The notes under the pieces are model-generated. The model searched no databases and was not told where the DNA came from. It saw only the letters and a list, made by a program, of their open reading frames with translations. Shown one piece after another: positions 31,185 through 42,831 of a stretch of DNA of 64,000 bases. Position numbers and translations under genes: made by a program. The stretch comes from Eutreptiella sp. 'Long Island Sound 2002' (Eukaryota > Euglenozoa > Euglenophyceae > Eutreptiales > Eutreptiaceae), in assembly GCA_964036045.1 (NCBI GenBank), contig OZ038380.1, positions 123,522,899 through 123,586,898 of the forward strand, read 5' to 3'. Within the stretch, counting starts at the first letter, position 1. Each line of letters begins with the position of its first letter.

Positions 31185-32213
31185 TCAGGACGAGGTACCC
31201 CCAGTGCAGTTGGACGAGTGATTTTTCTTCTTCAACTCCTGGAAACACTCCTCCTCTCTGGCGGTCCACCTCCAGGGAGTAGTTTTCTTGATTAGGTCAG
31301 TGAGGGGGGCAGAAGAGTAAGTAAAATTGTGGATGTGTCGCCTATAGAAGTTACAGGCGCCCACAAAACTCCTCACACCGTGTAGACCCTTCTTAGGGTC
31401 ATCGCGAATCTGCATGTCCTGTAGGGGCTGCGCCTTAGACGCGGCTGGTTTCCACCAGCCATACCCCACATTGAAACTCAAATACTGCATCTCCTCTTCC
31501 ATGAACTTGCATTATTCGAGTTTGATTCGAAGTTTGTTTTCCTGACAAACAATAAAAAACGCACGGAGGAGAAGGATATGGTCCTCTTGGGTATTGGTAC
31601 CCAAACTCACGTCATCGATGTGGGTCTCCATTTCTGCCCCTGGGGAAATGAACTCCCGTACAAGAGGTCTGCGCCTCAGTATGTACAGAATTTGGTTCAT
31701 CAGTTCCTGGAAGAGTGCCGGGGCGTTGGCTACCCCAAAAGGCATGACCTTCCATTGAAAAACACAACCCTTAGGGGTTATAAAGGCCTGTAATTCCTGA
31801 GCTGCGGCGGTTAGGTCAACCTGCGTGAAACCACTGCGTTTGTCCATTTTGGTTTTGTACCGGCATTTGGAAATACGCTCCGAGGTGTTTTCCATGTTTG
31901 GAATACTCCCCGAGTTGTTCTGGGTTTTCTTGTTGACTTCACCATAGTCAACAACCAGTTGTAGGGCAGTCGATCCAGGCTTGGCAACCAGGTGGCAGGG
32001 ACTGCAGTGATGGGGGTAGTACCCCTTCTTATATTCTTCAACGAGGCCAGCATCAATGCATTCTTGGATCTGGCGCTCGATTTCCTTAACCTGTTCCTGG
32101 GGAGCGGTATAGGGACGACGTCTCACTCGCGTCTTCTCAAATTCAGGTTTCAGTTTCAGGTCCATCTGGACCAGTTTTTTGCAGGACAGGGAAGGCGGCA
32201 AGCCGCCGAACAC
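31185..32213 (-). pseudogene. pol: Element 3 reverse transcriptase
   Basis: One frame interrupted by a single TAA near 31509. The upstream part (31512-32213) has LVVDYGEVNKKTQNNSGSIP, TKMDKRSGFTQVDLTAAAQE, FQWKVMPFGVANAPALFQE and the catalytic HIDD in METHIDDVSLGTN. The downstream part has EMQYLSFNVGYGWWKPAASK and GACNFYRRHIHNFTYSSAP, the RT thumb. The HIDD form is shared with element 2. Confidence 0.85.
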
Positions 32214-32446
32214 CTGCTCATAGGTCAGAAGTACTTTCTCCAGTCGGGGGTCAAGGTTCAGACTCTCGATCTTATGCTGGAAATCCTCCTCAGCGCGGAG
32301 TTTGCTCTTTCAATGCTCTTTTTTCTGCCGATCAGCAGTTTCAGCAGGTAGTGAGCCATCATCCCACTCAGGGGAACATTGTTGCCCATAGTGCAGAGAA
32401 TACACTAGGGGTATCTCAGGGTCAGATCGTCCTCCTCAGACCAGAT

Positions 32447-32530
32447 GCCCCTCAAACACCCTTTTCGACAGCCCCCATGCCTTGAAAACACATTTTACCC
32501 AGTTCCAACACCTCAAACCCCCTTTGCAAC
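32447..32530 (+). repeat. Minisatellite remnant left of LINE copy 1
   Basis: About 1.4 units of the same 61-bp repeat found at 34728-36325 and 46706-47660 (CCCATGCCTTGAAAACACAT, then CAACACCTCAAACCCC). It abuts element 3 on the left and runs into the middle of the dUTPase frame on the right, the junction of a 5'-truncated LINE inserted into minisatellite DNA. Confidence 0.7.
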
Positions 32531-33000
32531 TGCCTGTGCCCGGCATCATTGACTCAGATTACCGGGGCACGATTTGTGCTCTGCTCCGTAACTATGGATC
32601 AGAGTGTTATGAGGTTCATGCTGGTGATAGAATAGCTCAACTGGTGATTGTGCTGTGTCTATCCCGTCCGATTCAGTGTGTACCAGCGCTGACACGCACG
32701 AGTAGGTCTGGACAAGGCTTTGGGTACACGGGGGTGCAGCCGATGAGTGATTGTGTTGAACGACAACCGCCTTCTTCAGAATCACAGGGCATGAATAGAG
32801 GGACTGAGTCAGTGCATTCACATAGGACGAGTGTTCAGGGTGCTTCTTTTCAGGGGGGTTGACAGCAGAATATGTATCCTGGATGGAGCCCCTCAGTGGA
32901 GCCAGTTCCCATGCGATCTAAGGATAATAGTCCTGTTTGTTTTTATTGTGGGGCGTTGAGACATATTCAGAGGTTTTGTCTTCGTTGGACTTGGTGGTAG
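32531..33000 (+). pseudogene. dUTPase C-terminal half joined to CCHC knuckle, copy 1
   Basis: Motif 3 (GIIDSDYRG), motif 4 (GDRIAQLVIV) and motif 5 (SGQGFGYTG) of trimeric dUTPase are in one frame with the following linker up to a TGA near 32861, where copy 2 has a TCA serine codon. After the stop the same frame continues to SPVCFYCGALRHIQRFCLRW, a CX2CX4HX4C knuckle, and ends TAG near 32999. Copy 1 therefore shows that dUTPase and linker are one protein. Confidence 0.75.
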
Positions 33001-34727
33001 TCGCGATTGTGGTTGTAGGATGCGTGTACATCTCTCTGTATCTGATTGTTATTTCATCTGCCTGTCTTTGCGCCTGCAGATGAAGCCTGTGGGCGAAATG
33101 CTTGATGCTGCTCTTCTTTTCTTGTCTTCTGTTGTTTGATTGCTCCCAGCTCAACATCACATATTGGCTGCGGTTTGGAGATGAATCAAGGCATGCTTCA
33201 AATTTTTATCTACTTTTGTGCTCGACTACATCCAGCAACTGGTTCAACCAGTGCACCAGCATTCGGATATTGGGTAGCAGTCGCTTCAGAGATGATTTTG
33301 TGAACCTTGGTGTTGAATCTCCAGGCTGTGCATCAAGCTGGTATTTTGCAGTGGCGCTGTTGATAATGGAGGTTATGCATCAGGCGTTTTTTTGACGGCG
33401 GCATCTGGCATGTTTTGTAGGGTTTGGATTTCCTGGAGGATATTGCTCTTTGCCTCAATTTGGCTGAACCTTCCTGGCAGTCGCTGTTGAGAATGACACC
33501 GACCCAGGCTGCACCCATCACGCCCCAGTAGTTGGCCTCATCAGATGTCTGCATTTGTTGCTGATGATTCAGCTTGCTGAAGATTAGGCCTCTCTCAGAT
33601 CATTCAACGGTTGTGTAATGCGCCGCCCTACCTCTGCAGGTCAGTGCACTGATGTGTCGCGACTTTTAGGAGCATTGTTACAGCCGGTACTGCTGCAACA
33701 TGCAAACCAGCTGCGGCGCCTTGGTGGTAGCCCCTCTGCAGACATGTGCATTGTGTGTACGTGCATTTGGCAGCCAGTCTGCCTCGGGATTGTTCTGTAA
33801 ATTTTCACTGCATTGGCTGAAGGAGCTGCTCAAACGTTGTTCGGTGGTGGTGATGACGAGAACCCAAGCAGGTACGACTGTTCAAGCCTCACCAGCTCTG
33901 GTAGAGTCTCAGCAACCATCCCGCACGCATTTGATAACGCCACCGTTCGGCTCCACAACCCCGACAACCGTTTTGCCGCTCCGCATACCCTCTACAACAG
34001 TGCCAGAACCCATGTGACCTGGTTTTGGCTAAAAAGAAAACAACTTACGCGAGCACTCCGAATTCTGATCACACAGGTGAGGTAATTATGGGGTTTCAAA
34101 TATCGTTTGCTAATCAGCAGCCTCAATATACGCCCACACAATTGGATCAGTAATGAGGGGCGCTCCGTATTGTTGCTTGTAAGCTACTCTGTGGTAACAG
34201 CTTACCTGTGAGTTGTTCCTTTGGGTTGCATAAGTGACTGATACAGTGCTCTACTTAATGCTCAGCTTTGATCTTCATCGTTGATTATATTTCGTGTGTC
34301 TCCTTGTCATTTTGGGCAGTTAGGACCCCTGCGACCGGAAATTCCTAAATTGCAGGGCACCCCAAGGAACCACTGTCAACCAGTAAGGGCAAACAGGAAT
34401 ACCCAGAGCATCACAAGATAATCAGGATGCTCCACAACAGCCGTAAGGGCACATAAGAGGGTCCAGATATTCAGAGTATCCCACAGAGCCCAAAAAAAAC
34501 AGACAGGGTAACAAAGGGGCCCACAACAGCGATAGGCAAACACATTCTCAATGGGCTCAGGTCTCACATAGGTGGATAGCTACCAAACAGAGACTGACCA
34601 CAAAGAGAATCAATTCGCGAAGGTAGTGGGGACATGGAACAGTACGTCCGCTACTGGCAACCATTGGGTAACCAGTCTTGTATGACAAAGCAGTCTCCAA
34701 CTGAATTGGTCAAAAACAATACCCTTT
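33001..34727 (+). other. LINE copy 1 noncoding 3' region
   Basis: It aligns with 43796-46705 of copy 2 except for two missing blocks. Short ORFs exist (for example 33102-33395), but their counterparts in copy 2 diverge by frame changes, so coding is not supported. Confidence 0.55.
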
Positions 34728-36325
34728 GCAATTCCCCCCATGCCCTCAAAACAGAATTCATCCAATGCCAACACCTTGAATTCCCCTTTGCAACTGCCCC
34801 AATGCCCTGAAGATGCTTTCCACCTAGTGCCAACACCTCAAACCCCCTTATCAACTCCCCCATGCCCTCAAAACACATTTCATCCAGTGCCAACACCTCA
34901 AACACCCTTTTCAAATACCCCCATGCCCTCACACAACATTTCACGCAGTGCTAACACCTCCCATTTCTCTTTGCAACTGCCCCAATGCCCTGAAAATACA
35001 TTTCACCTAGTGCCAACACCTCAAACCCCCTTTGCAACTGCCCTCATGCCCTTGAAACACATTTCACCCGGTGCAAGCACCTCAAACCCCCTTCTGAACT
35101 CCCCCCATAACCTCAAAACACATTTCACCCAGTGCCAACGCCTGAATCCCCTTTTTGAACTCCCCCCATGCCCTCAAAACACATTTTACCCAGTGCCAAC
35201 ACCTCAAAACCCCTTATCAACTCCCCCATGCCGTCAAAACACATTTCATCCAGTGCAAACACCTCAAACACACTTTTCAACTCCCCCCATGCCCTCACAA
35301 CACATTTCACCCAGTGCTAACACCTCTCATTTCTCTTTGCAACTGCCCCAATGCCCTGAAAATACATTTCACCTAGTGCCAACACCTCAACCACCCTTGT
35401 TAACTCCCCCATGCCCGCAAAACACATTTTATCTAGTGCCAACACCTCAACCACCCTTGGCAACTCCCCCCCTTGCCTCATAACAAATTTCAGCCAGTGC
35501 CAACACCTCAAACCAACCTTTTGAACTGCCCCCATGCCCTCAGAACACATTTGACCCAATGCCAACACCTCGAATCCCCCTTTGCAATTGCCCAATTGCC
35601 CTGAAGATACATTTCACCCAGTGCCAACACCTCAGCCCCCCTTTGCAACTGCCCCCCTGCCTATGAAACACATTTCACCCAGTGCAAACACCTTAAACCC
35701 CCTTCTGAACTCCCTCCATGCCCTCGAAACACATTTCACCCAGTACCAACACCTCCAGCCCCCCTTTGCAACTGCCTTAATGCCCTGAAAATACATTTCA
35801 CCGAGTGCCAACACCTCAAACCCCCTTTGCAACTGCCCCTATGCCCTTGAAACACATTACACCCAGTGCAAACACCTCAAGCTCCCTTCCGAACTCCCCC
35901 CATGACCTCAAAACACATTTCACCCAGTGCCAACACCTGAAACCCCCTTTTGAACTCCCCCCATGCCCTCAAAACACATTTCACCCAGTGGTAACACATC
36001 AAACCCCCTTTTCAATAGCCCCCATGCCTTGAAAAAACATTACACCCAGTTCCAACACCTCAAACCCGCTTTGTAACCCGCCCCATGCCCTCAAAACACA
36101 CCTCATCTGGTGCCAACACCTCAAACCCCCTTTTTAAGTGCCCCCATGCCCTCAAAACACAGTTCACCCAGTGCCAACACCTCTAATCCCCCTTTGCAAC
36201 TGCCACAATGCCCTGAAACTACATTTCACCTAGTTGCAACACGTCAAACCCCCTTTGCAACTACACCCATGCCCTCAAAACACAATCTACCCAGTGCCTA
36301 CACCTCAAACCCCCTTTCGAACTAG
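34728..36325 (+). repeat. 61-bp minisatellite array, about 26 units
   Basis: Tandem units with spacing 60-62 (starts of ATGCCCT at 34740, 34802, 34862, 34923, 34985, 35046). The core reads CATGCCCTCAAAACACATTT, CACCCAGTGCCAACACCTCA, AACCCCCTTTTGCAACTCC. Adjacent units differ by substitutions. It forms the 3' tail of LINE copy 1, and LINE copy 2 begins at its right edge. Confidence 0.9.
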
Positions 36326-36392
36326 GTCGCGATTGCGGATGCGCGAGCTTGTTTGACAAGAACTTGAATTACATAATTACAGGATAAATTCA

Positions 36393-38172
36393 ATGATGAA
36401 TTGTTCGTTTGATATTCAGCAGGAATATCAGAAATGGAAACCAATCGTCCAGCCATTTCTGCACACTGCGGCTCAAAAATCACAATATCACGATTCGGAC
36501 ATGATACATTCGTGTCAGAATGATGAGCAATTGGTCTTTGATAATGCTGCTTACATGCCGTCTCTTGAAATGCTAATGAAAGTCTTACCGGTGTTAGACA
36601 TTCAAGTGTCAGACGTGGAACCTTTTACTGATTGCAGCAATGTTGTACGAAGGACATTTGGGTTTTGCACAGGAAATTGGATGCATTGGTATGAATATTG
36701 GAGCACTTATGAAAAAACACTTGGATAAAACAATATGGTTTCGTCCACCATACATTACTTCGGTACAAACATAGGAAGACATTTGGCCAATCTTGAAATG
36801 GGGAACCTTTTCGAAAAAGGTTTTTGAGTATGCGGCGGAGACACGAAATGAAGATATGACAAAAGTGGTGCTTGTTTTACCGGAAACGGCACTCACCATT
36901 GATGGGAAATTGTCATACTCCCTTGATCGCAGACTCATACTTTGGATGTTACAAAATTATGCACAAAAAGTGGTGATTACACAAGGCTCGTCATGTGTGC
37001 AAAATGAGAGGGCCGTGGTGGGGAAGCCAACCACATATGTACCAGATGATGCTTCTGGCATGTAGATGTTTGTGTTGTTGTCTACTACGCCCACTTGGAC
37101 CACAACTCATGTGAAAGTCATTGACTTTTGCAGCCATGAATCTAAGTCGTTGCCGCAAGCCATGCAAATAGAAAATACTATTCATGTGCGACTGGATGTG
37201 CATAGGGCTAAAGCAACTTCTTTTGATACGTTGAAATTGCTCAATGACTTGCCGTGTGAAACAAGATCTTGAATTTTCGAAGGTGAGACTGAAGAAGCTC
37301 TTATTTTTGAAAGAACAAATATGCCGACTAAAGAGTTATTTGGATTGCCACAAGGAATGAGTGCTTTTGACGTTTTTCTTAGCGGAGATAAGTTTGAACT
37401 TTTGACGAGCCAATATGATGCTCTGGCACGCAATGGAATCTCCTATGCATTATTGCAAGAGACTGGTGCCCTTGTTGTCACGCATTTCCCACAAAGTAAA
37501 GAAAAATCACGAATGACATCGGATGATGTGAGAGTGGTACTGAAGAAATGCCAGCCTTTCATGGATGTATTTCAACAAGTGGTCCTTTGGAATACATTTG
37601 ATGTACTTGCTATTGTGGATGAGAACTGTAATTATGCACAATTGGCGGGGGTTTGGTGGGAGGTGGACCACGGTGTTATCACTGAAGTAGCCACGACTGA
37701 AGGGATTTTACCGACAAAATTCGTAGTTTCTCCGCCTTCAATTTTTTTGCATCATGGGGTTGTGATTCCAGGTGACCAAGTTTTGAACGTGGCTCTTCAA
37801 TTTGGGGCTGTTGAATCATCTTCTACGGTGAAAAATGGCAAAATGTCGATTACGTATGAACATATGGCCTTAGGACATTTTGCGGTGGGGGTGCGTGAAT
37901 GTTTGCTGGGGAAAGGCCTAATCCGCTTTTCTTTTGGCACCAAAGCAAGTGATGTTTATGAAGGCTCGGGGACACCAAAAGAGACCTTTCAGTCTTTTGA
38001 TACGCGTGGTGCTTTTGCGTGCGCAAATCCCTTCAAGAAACTTACTGCCAGCGCATTGGATATGCATAACGAAAGTGGGAGTATGGATGTCGATTCCAAT
38101 GAGGGTGAGAAGGTTTACCCTCTTCGAGCAAGGGGATCCAATGGACGAACGGTACGCCCACGCACAAGATGA
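36393..38172 (+). pseudogene. LINE N-terminal region, unknown function
   Basis: It begins in frame 0 (MMNCSFDIQQEYQKWKPIVQ), then frame 1 takes over near 36690 (LMKKHLDKTIWFRPPYITSV) and runs to 38172 with stops near 36772 (TAG), 37063 (TAG) and 37270 (TGA). The longest clean piece is 37321-38172. No zinc knuckle or recognisable domain is seen. It could be ORF1 or an N-terminal extension of the endonuclease-RT protein. The frame changes once more near 38110 to enter the endonuclease. Confidence 0.5.
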
Positions 38173-38199
38173 GGAATCAGCTGAAAGATGGGGGGAGAC

Positions 38200-39735
38200 T
38201 ATCCCCCTAGAAAGTGATCGTTTCCCTTTTGGTATGGAGTCTACGGGGATTGCCAGACCTTTTGGAATTGCCACATACAATGTAGGTGGCAATCTGACTA
38301 TGAGCCGGTTTTGAGAAATTTTAACGCCTATCAAAAATGATCTTGCCACTGGTAGAAAATCTTTGCCGCATGTTGTTATTTTTTCTGATTTTACACTGGC
38401 GAGTAGTTATGCGAATAATCAATATGAATTGATTGTTCGGGAGATGTTTCATGGGGAATATCATTTGCTTCTAAGTCCTCCGACCATGCGGGGGGGTGTG
38501 GCTTGTTTGGTTTCTGTTGATGTAGGCCCTAAGAAACCGGCTGTCAAGGTCCTCATTCCAGGTTACGTTACGAGTTTCAAAGGTTTTGCTCGTCAAGACT
38601 TAAAGATGATGACGACAGTTGTAGGAGTTTTTTGTGGCCCATAAGATGCGTCAAGAGATAGCGGTCGTCTTGGTTCCTTTGATCCAAGAAGGATGTATTG
38701 TTTGTGGTGACTTTAAATCGACTACTTGTAGTCATGACAATCTCAATGACTTGGATGGGCCAACGGCGGGACATGACAACCTGTGGCCATGGCTTCGGAA
38801 GTTAGAGGGTAATGGTAAGATTATCGAGGTGTTTAAAGAGGCATGGATGAAGTCGCAAATGCAAGACACGGTTCCGATGACAAGGGTGAGACACTATGCG
38901 GGGTCATCTTACATAGTTAGAATGTATGTCACACGGAACCGTTTTGGTATATTCCAGCCCAGAGATGTGTGTAGAAGTGACGTGAAATTAGTTTGGGTCT
39001 TCATACAATGTAGGTGGCAATGTGACTATGAGCCGTTTTCGAGAAATTTTAACGCCTATCAAAAATGATCTTGCCACTCGGACAAAACTCTTGCCGCATG
39101 TTGTTATTTTTTCTGATCTTGGACTGGCGAGTAGTTATGCGAATAATCAATATGAATTGATTGTTCGGGAGATGTTTCATGGGGAATATCATTTGCTTCT
39201 AAGTCCTCTGACCATGCGGGGGTGTGTGGCTTGTTTGGTTTCTGTTGATGTAGCCCCTAAGAAACCGGCTGTCAAGGTGCTCATTCCAGGTTACGTTATT
39301 AGTTTGAAAATTTTGGCTCGTCCAGACTTAAAGATGATAACGACGGTTGTAGGAGTTTATGTGGCCCGTAAGATGCGTCAAGAGATAGCGGTCGTCTTGA
39401 TTTCCTTGATCCAAGAAGGATGTATTGTTTGTGTTGACTTCAAATCGACTACTTGTAGTCATGACAATCTCAATGACTTGGATGAGCCAACGGCGGGACA
39501 TGACAACGTGTGGCCATGGCTTCTGAAGTTAGAGGGTAATGGTAAGATTATTGAGGTGTTGTAAGAGGCATGCATGAAATGGCAAATGCAAGACACGGTT
39601 CCGATGACAAGGGTGAGACACTATGCGGGGTCATCTTACATAGATAGAATGTATGTCACACGGAAGCGTTTTGGTATGTTTCAGCCCAGAGATGTGTGTA
39701 GAAGTGACGTGAAATTGGTTTGGGTCTTTGCATAA
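38200..39735 (+). pseudogene. LINE APE-type endonuclease, internally duplicated
   Basis: The nuclease that nicks target DNA. Signs of the exo-endo-phos fold: GIATYNVGGN at the start (near 38266), HVVIFSDLGLASSYANNQYE, CLVSVDVAPKKPAVKVLIPG, CIVCGDFKSTTCSHDNLND (GDF position), and RVRHYAGSSYIDRMYVT, like the typical S-x-IDR stretch near the domain end. The domain occurs twice in tandem (38281-39008 and 39009 to about 39728), so a normal protein cannot be read across it. The first copy has a TGA in TMSRF-stop where the second reads on. Confidence 0.7.
38281..39728 (+). repeat. 728-bp tandem duplication
   Basis: TGTAGGTGGCAATCTGACTA at 38281 recurs as TGTAGGTGGCAATGTGACTA at 39009, and sequence stays closely similar through GAAATTAGTTTGGGTCTT (38985) and GAAATTGGTTTGGGTCTT (39712). 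Scattered substitutions show it is not a simple assembly repeat of identical reads. Confidence 0.85.
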
Positions 39736-41668
39736 TTTTCACGTCGTGTTTTTTCATGATTGGGCCATTCTTCAGAAACCCACTAACCGATGCTATGGTT
39801 GGGGGGGAAAGGAGATTAAGCTTTTTACATCTAAGATGAGGGAGCAATTCAATTATTGCCCTACTGACCTGGAGCACGGGGTGAAGCGGTTGAACAATGC
39901 TATTGTTCAAGCTTTTCATTATGTCTAGGATTGTAGTCCTAATGTGAAGCCGAAAACATCGGAGGGCTGGGAACAAAGGATAAGGAAATTAGTGACTTTG
40001 GCTAGGCGGAATCCAAAAATCCTTCTTCGCAGAGCTAAAGCAGATTTCCCAATTCCGATGAGACACAGTCAAGTTCCGGTCCCACCTCATCAAAAAGAGA
40101 TGATAATGAATGTTCACACTCCATGGGATGCTACGGTGCTTTCCTTTATGGATGAGCATGAATAGAAGCCAATCCGGGTTCCAACTGACGAAGAGATTAG
40201 GCAGTGGGCAAGAGTGTCTAGATGTAAAGCGCCTGGCCCGGACAATGTTCCTTCTTATCTATATTATGTGCTTCCTGATAATGTGTTTCATTGGGATTGC
40301 GATATAGTAAGGACCATCACCAGAGGGGAATTACGACTTGCCATACTCAGGGAGACAGTAGCTTTTCAATTGAGTAAAGGGAAAGGAGACCTGTCGGTGT
40401 CCAATGCGTGGAGGCCCATTAGTATCACTTCGGCTCTGTATAGGATAGTCTTTAGATGTATCAAGTCTTATTTAGGGACAACGCTTGCGCCTAGCCTCTC
40501 AGGAAGGCAATATGCGGGCCCCAAATGAGGGTCCCGTGCGCGAGCAACTATGGATTTGCAGCAATTGCTAGGTAGTAAAATGATGGTTGGCAATGGAGTG
40601 TATATTCCTTTTGTGGACGTCTCTAATGCTTTTCCTTCTGTCCAAATTCCGTTGTTGCTTGACGCACTGTTGAAGTGTGGTGTGTGTGCTCAGGTTTGGG
40701 ACTTGTTTAGTTATGTATTATATCATAGTGTTAACTATGTACATAATACGGTCACCGGCAAATGGGATAGATTTCCGGCTGCATGGGGGGTGAAACAAGG
40801 TTGTGCTACGGGACCTATCACATTTTCTGCTGTGATGGACTTAGTGATTCGGGAGTTATTACAGCTAGTCGTTGAACCATTTGTGTTGCTGGATGACTTG
40901 GCGATTGTCGGGGAGACAGCTAGTGAGTTGAGACATGTGTTGATTCATGCACAGATGCTTTTTGCTAGAATTGGTCTCTCCGTCAACTTTGCCAAGACAA
41001 AAATTTTACCTATTCGTGCGCAGTTGAATTCTGAATCTACTGTGCCTGCCAGGGTTTATGAGGGAGATCAATGGAGATTGTGTCGTAACTCATTAGTTCC
41101 TGAATGTATCGCTCAACCGCAATCCGATCCAACGCCAGTGACAATTGAGTGCGTTAACTCATATCCTCATTTTGGGCACTTGATCCATACAACATCGGAT
41201 CCGCGGTGCACGTATGATGAATTGATGTCTGAATTTAGTCAGGAGATTGATGTTTGGAATAATCGACCATTGCCTGTTCGAGCCCGACTTCAAGTGATTC
41301 ACTCGGTCCTTATTCCGCAGATAGTTTATAGGTTAGAATGTATTCCAATAGTTTGGGATCTGATGTTGAAGATTGAAAGATGGTTGAAGGATTGTTTGCT
41401 TGCCATTGTTGGTCTGCCGACGTTTCTTTGCGATAAAACATTGTATTCTTGCCATAAAATTGGAAAAGGGCTGCTTCATACTCCGGCAGTAGCTGCAATT
41501 CGAATGTTGGACAATGTCTTCAAAGTTTTGTGTAAATATGGCGCACATCATTTGATGCACACTGAGATGGGCTATCTTCACATTTTGCAATCTGCTGTGG
41601 ATGATCGACATGCAGAGACAAGTGCTTCTGTCTTGCCGTTGAGGTGGACTTCCGATGTTGAGTTATAG
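39729..41668 (+). pseudogene. LINE reverse transcriptase
   Basis: Non-LTR RT motifs over several frames: CKAPGPDNVPSYLYYVLP (near 40220), KGKGDLSVSNAWRPISITSA (near 40378), then the long clean ORF 40550-41668 with VDVSNAFPSVQIPLLLDALL (catalytic Asp), AAWGVKQGCATGPITFSAVM and FVLLDDLAIVG, where LLDD stands in place of the usual F/YADD. The thumb and later linker follow (VNFAKTKILPI; PHFGHLIH). Upstream 39729-40210 has short frames with stops. Confidence 0.85.
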
Positions 41669-41695
41669 TCGCTTCTGGGATGTTGAAATTCAGAC

Positions 41696-42785
41696 TTGGT
41701 TCTCGCAATGTACCATTACATTGATACTGAGCATTCGGCTTATAGTGATGGTTCATTCTTTGAATTGTGCAATAAATGTGCCGCTGCTGCTGTTTTGGAG
41801 GATGGGAGAACACTGTGTGTGAGCCCTCCAGGATACCAGAGCGCCTATAAGGCAGAAGTGTATGGGATGTTCTTGGCTTGTAAGTATAGTTCCTCATGTG
41901 CTACCATATTTACGGATTGCTATGCGGTTTGGAAGGCGGTTAAATATAGAAAGGAGCGTTTGGTGGAAGTGAGATTGATTATGTTCATTGTGGAAGTGAG
42001 ATTGATTAGATTAATTGGGGAGTGTGTCGATCGTAAGCATGTGTCTCTCCAATATATGAGGGGTCACTCGGGGAGTCCAGGTGATGAAGAGGTGGATAGA
42101 CGGGCAAAAACAGCGGTTAACCTGCCAGATGTTCCTGTGTGGATTCCTGTTAAAGTCAGAGATGTCTCGTGTCATGGTGAATTGTTCACTTACCGTCATA
42201 AAGTTTGGACTAGACATGAGACACCTACGCATAGACATAAAGGGGTATGGTCGGGATGTTGGAAGCAGTTGAGGTTTGGATTCGCTATTTGGATCCGATG
42301 CTTTTTCGGTGGTATTGTTTCGCCTGGTTACCCCTTCCCGCTAACCTACTGGCATCTGGAGCACACAGGAGCAATGGACCCTCAGCATTGTTCGTTGTGC
42401 AAGACATATCATAATATATCGGTCCATGGGTATTTGGGGCATTGTGGTGAGAACTCAAAGCTAGTGCAGATTTGGTTGAATGTTTGGGGTCCATTGAGGC
42501 AGAAAGTATTGATGTGGCGTCGGGTGGCGATGGCCTGTGACCTGTGTGCTACCGTGTTCCCTGGTCTCTGAACTAGCTCAGCAGGAGGGCTGGAGGCAGT
42601 GTAAGAGGGTGATCAATAAGTTTTATGCTAGGAGTTTTATGAAGGATCTTGCGCCTGAACTTCCGAGAACCGAATTTTCACACATCTCACCGCAATCTCT
42701 TAAACGTTCTGTCTGTAAGGAGACTGATTGGACGGTGGAGGTGTCTGTGACTGACCTGCCCAGGAAGCGCACTAAGACGCCCTAA
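41696..42785 (+). pseudogene. LINE RNase H and C-terminal tail
   Basis: The RNase H fold shows all acidic residues: SAYSDGSFFELCNK (Asp), YKAEVYGMFLACKY (Glu), TIFTDCYAVWKAV (Asp), and MRGHSGSPGDEEVDRRAKTA (His and Asp). The fragment RLI...VEVRLI is duplicated (near 41960-42010), a small in-frame insertion. The 41696 frame stops at 42571. Protein-like sequence then continues one frame over (QQEGWRQCKRVINKFYARSF) to TAA 42783. RNase H after RT is found in I, R1, Tad and related LINE groups. Confidence 0.85.
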
Positions 42786-42831
42786 TGTGTTAGTTTGTGC
42801 TTTGCTTCTTGCTTCTTTTGTTGGGTAGGAG

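Larger units (their letters stand above)
29055..32440 (-). mobile_element. Element 3: decayed Ty3/gypsy pol related to element 2
   Basis: Minus-strand pieces match element 2 pol in the same order (RT, RNase H, integrase, chromodomain), with many stops and frame changes. Protease and gag are missing: similarity stops about 30 residues before the RT region, near 32300-32440, where minisatellite sequence begins. It is a dead, 5'-truncated copy of a sister family. Residue identity to element 2 is visible by eye across RT and integrase but with many substitutions. Confidence 0.85.
32531..36325 (+). mobile_element. LINE copy 1, 5'-truncated
   Basis: It shares sequence with 43332-47660: the C-terminal half of the dUTPase, linker, zinc knuckle, noncoding region and minisatellite tail. 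It starts inside the dUTPase at GCCTGTGCCCGG, where a few bases overlap the preceding repeat. Truncation at the 5' end with a complete 3' end is typical of target-primed LINE insertion. It lacks two blocks present in copy 2 (about 270 and 930 bases). Confidence 0.7.

Noticed and set aside
34728-36325. CRISPR-like array of repeats and spacers
   Set aside because: The units are contiguous variants of one 61-bp sequence without unique spacers, in a eukaryotic retroelement context. It is a minisatellite.
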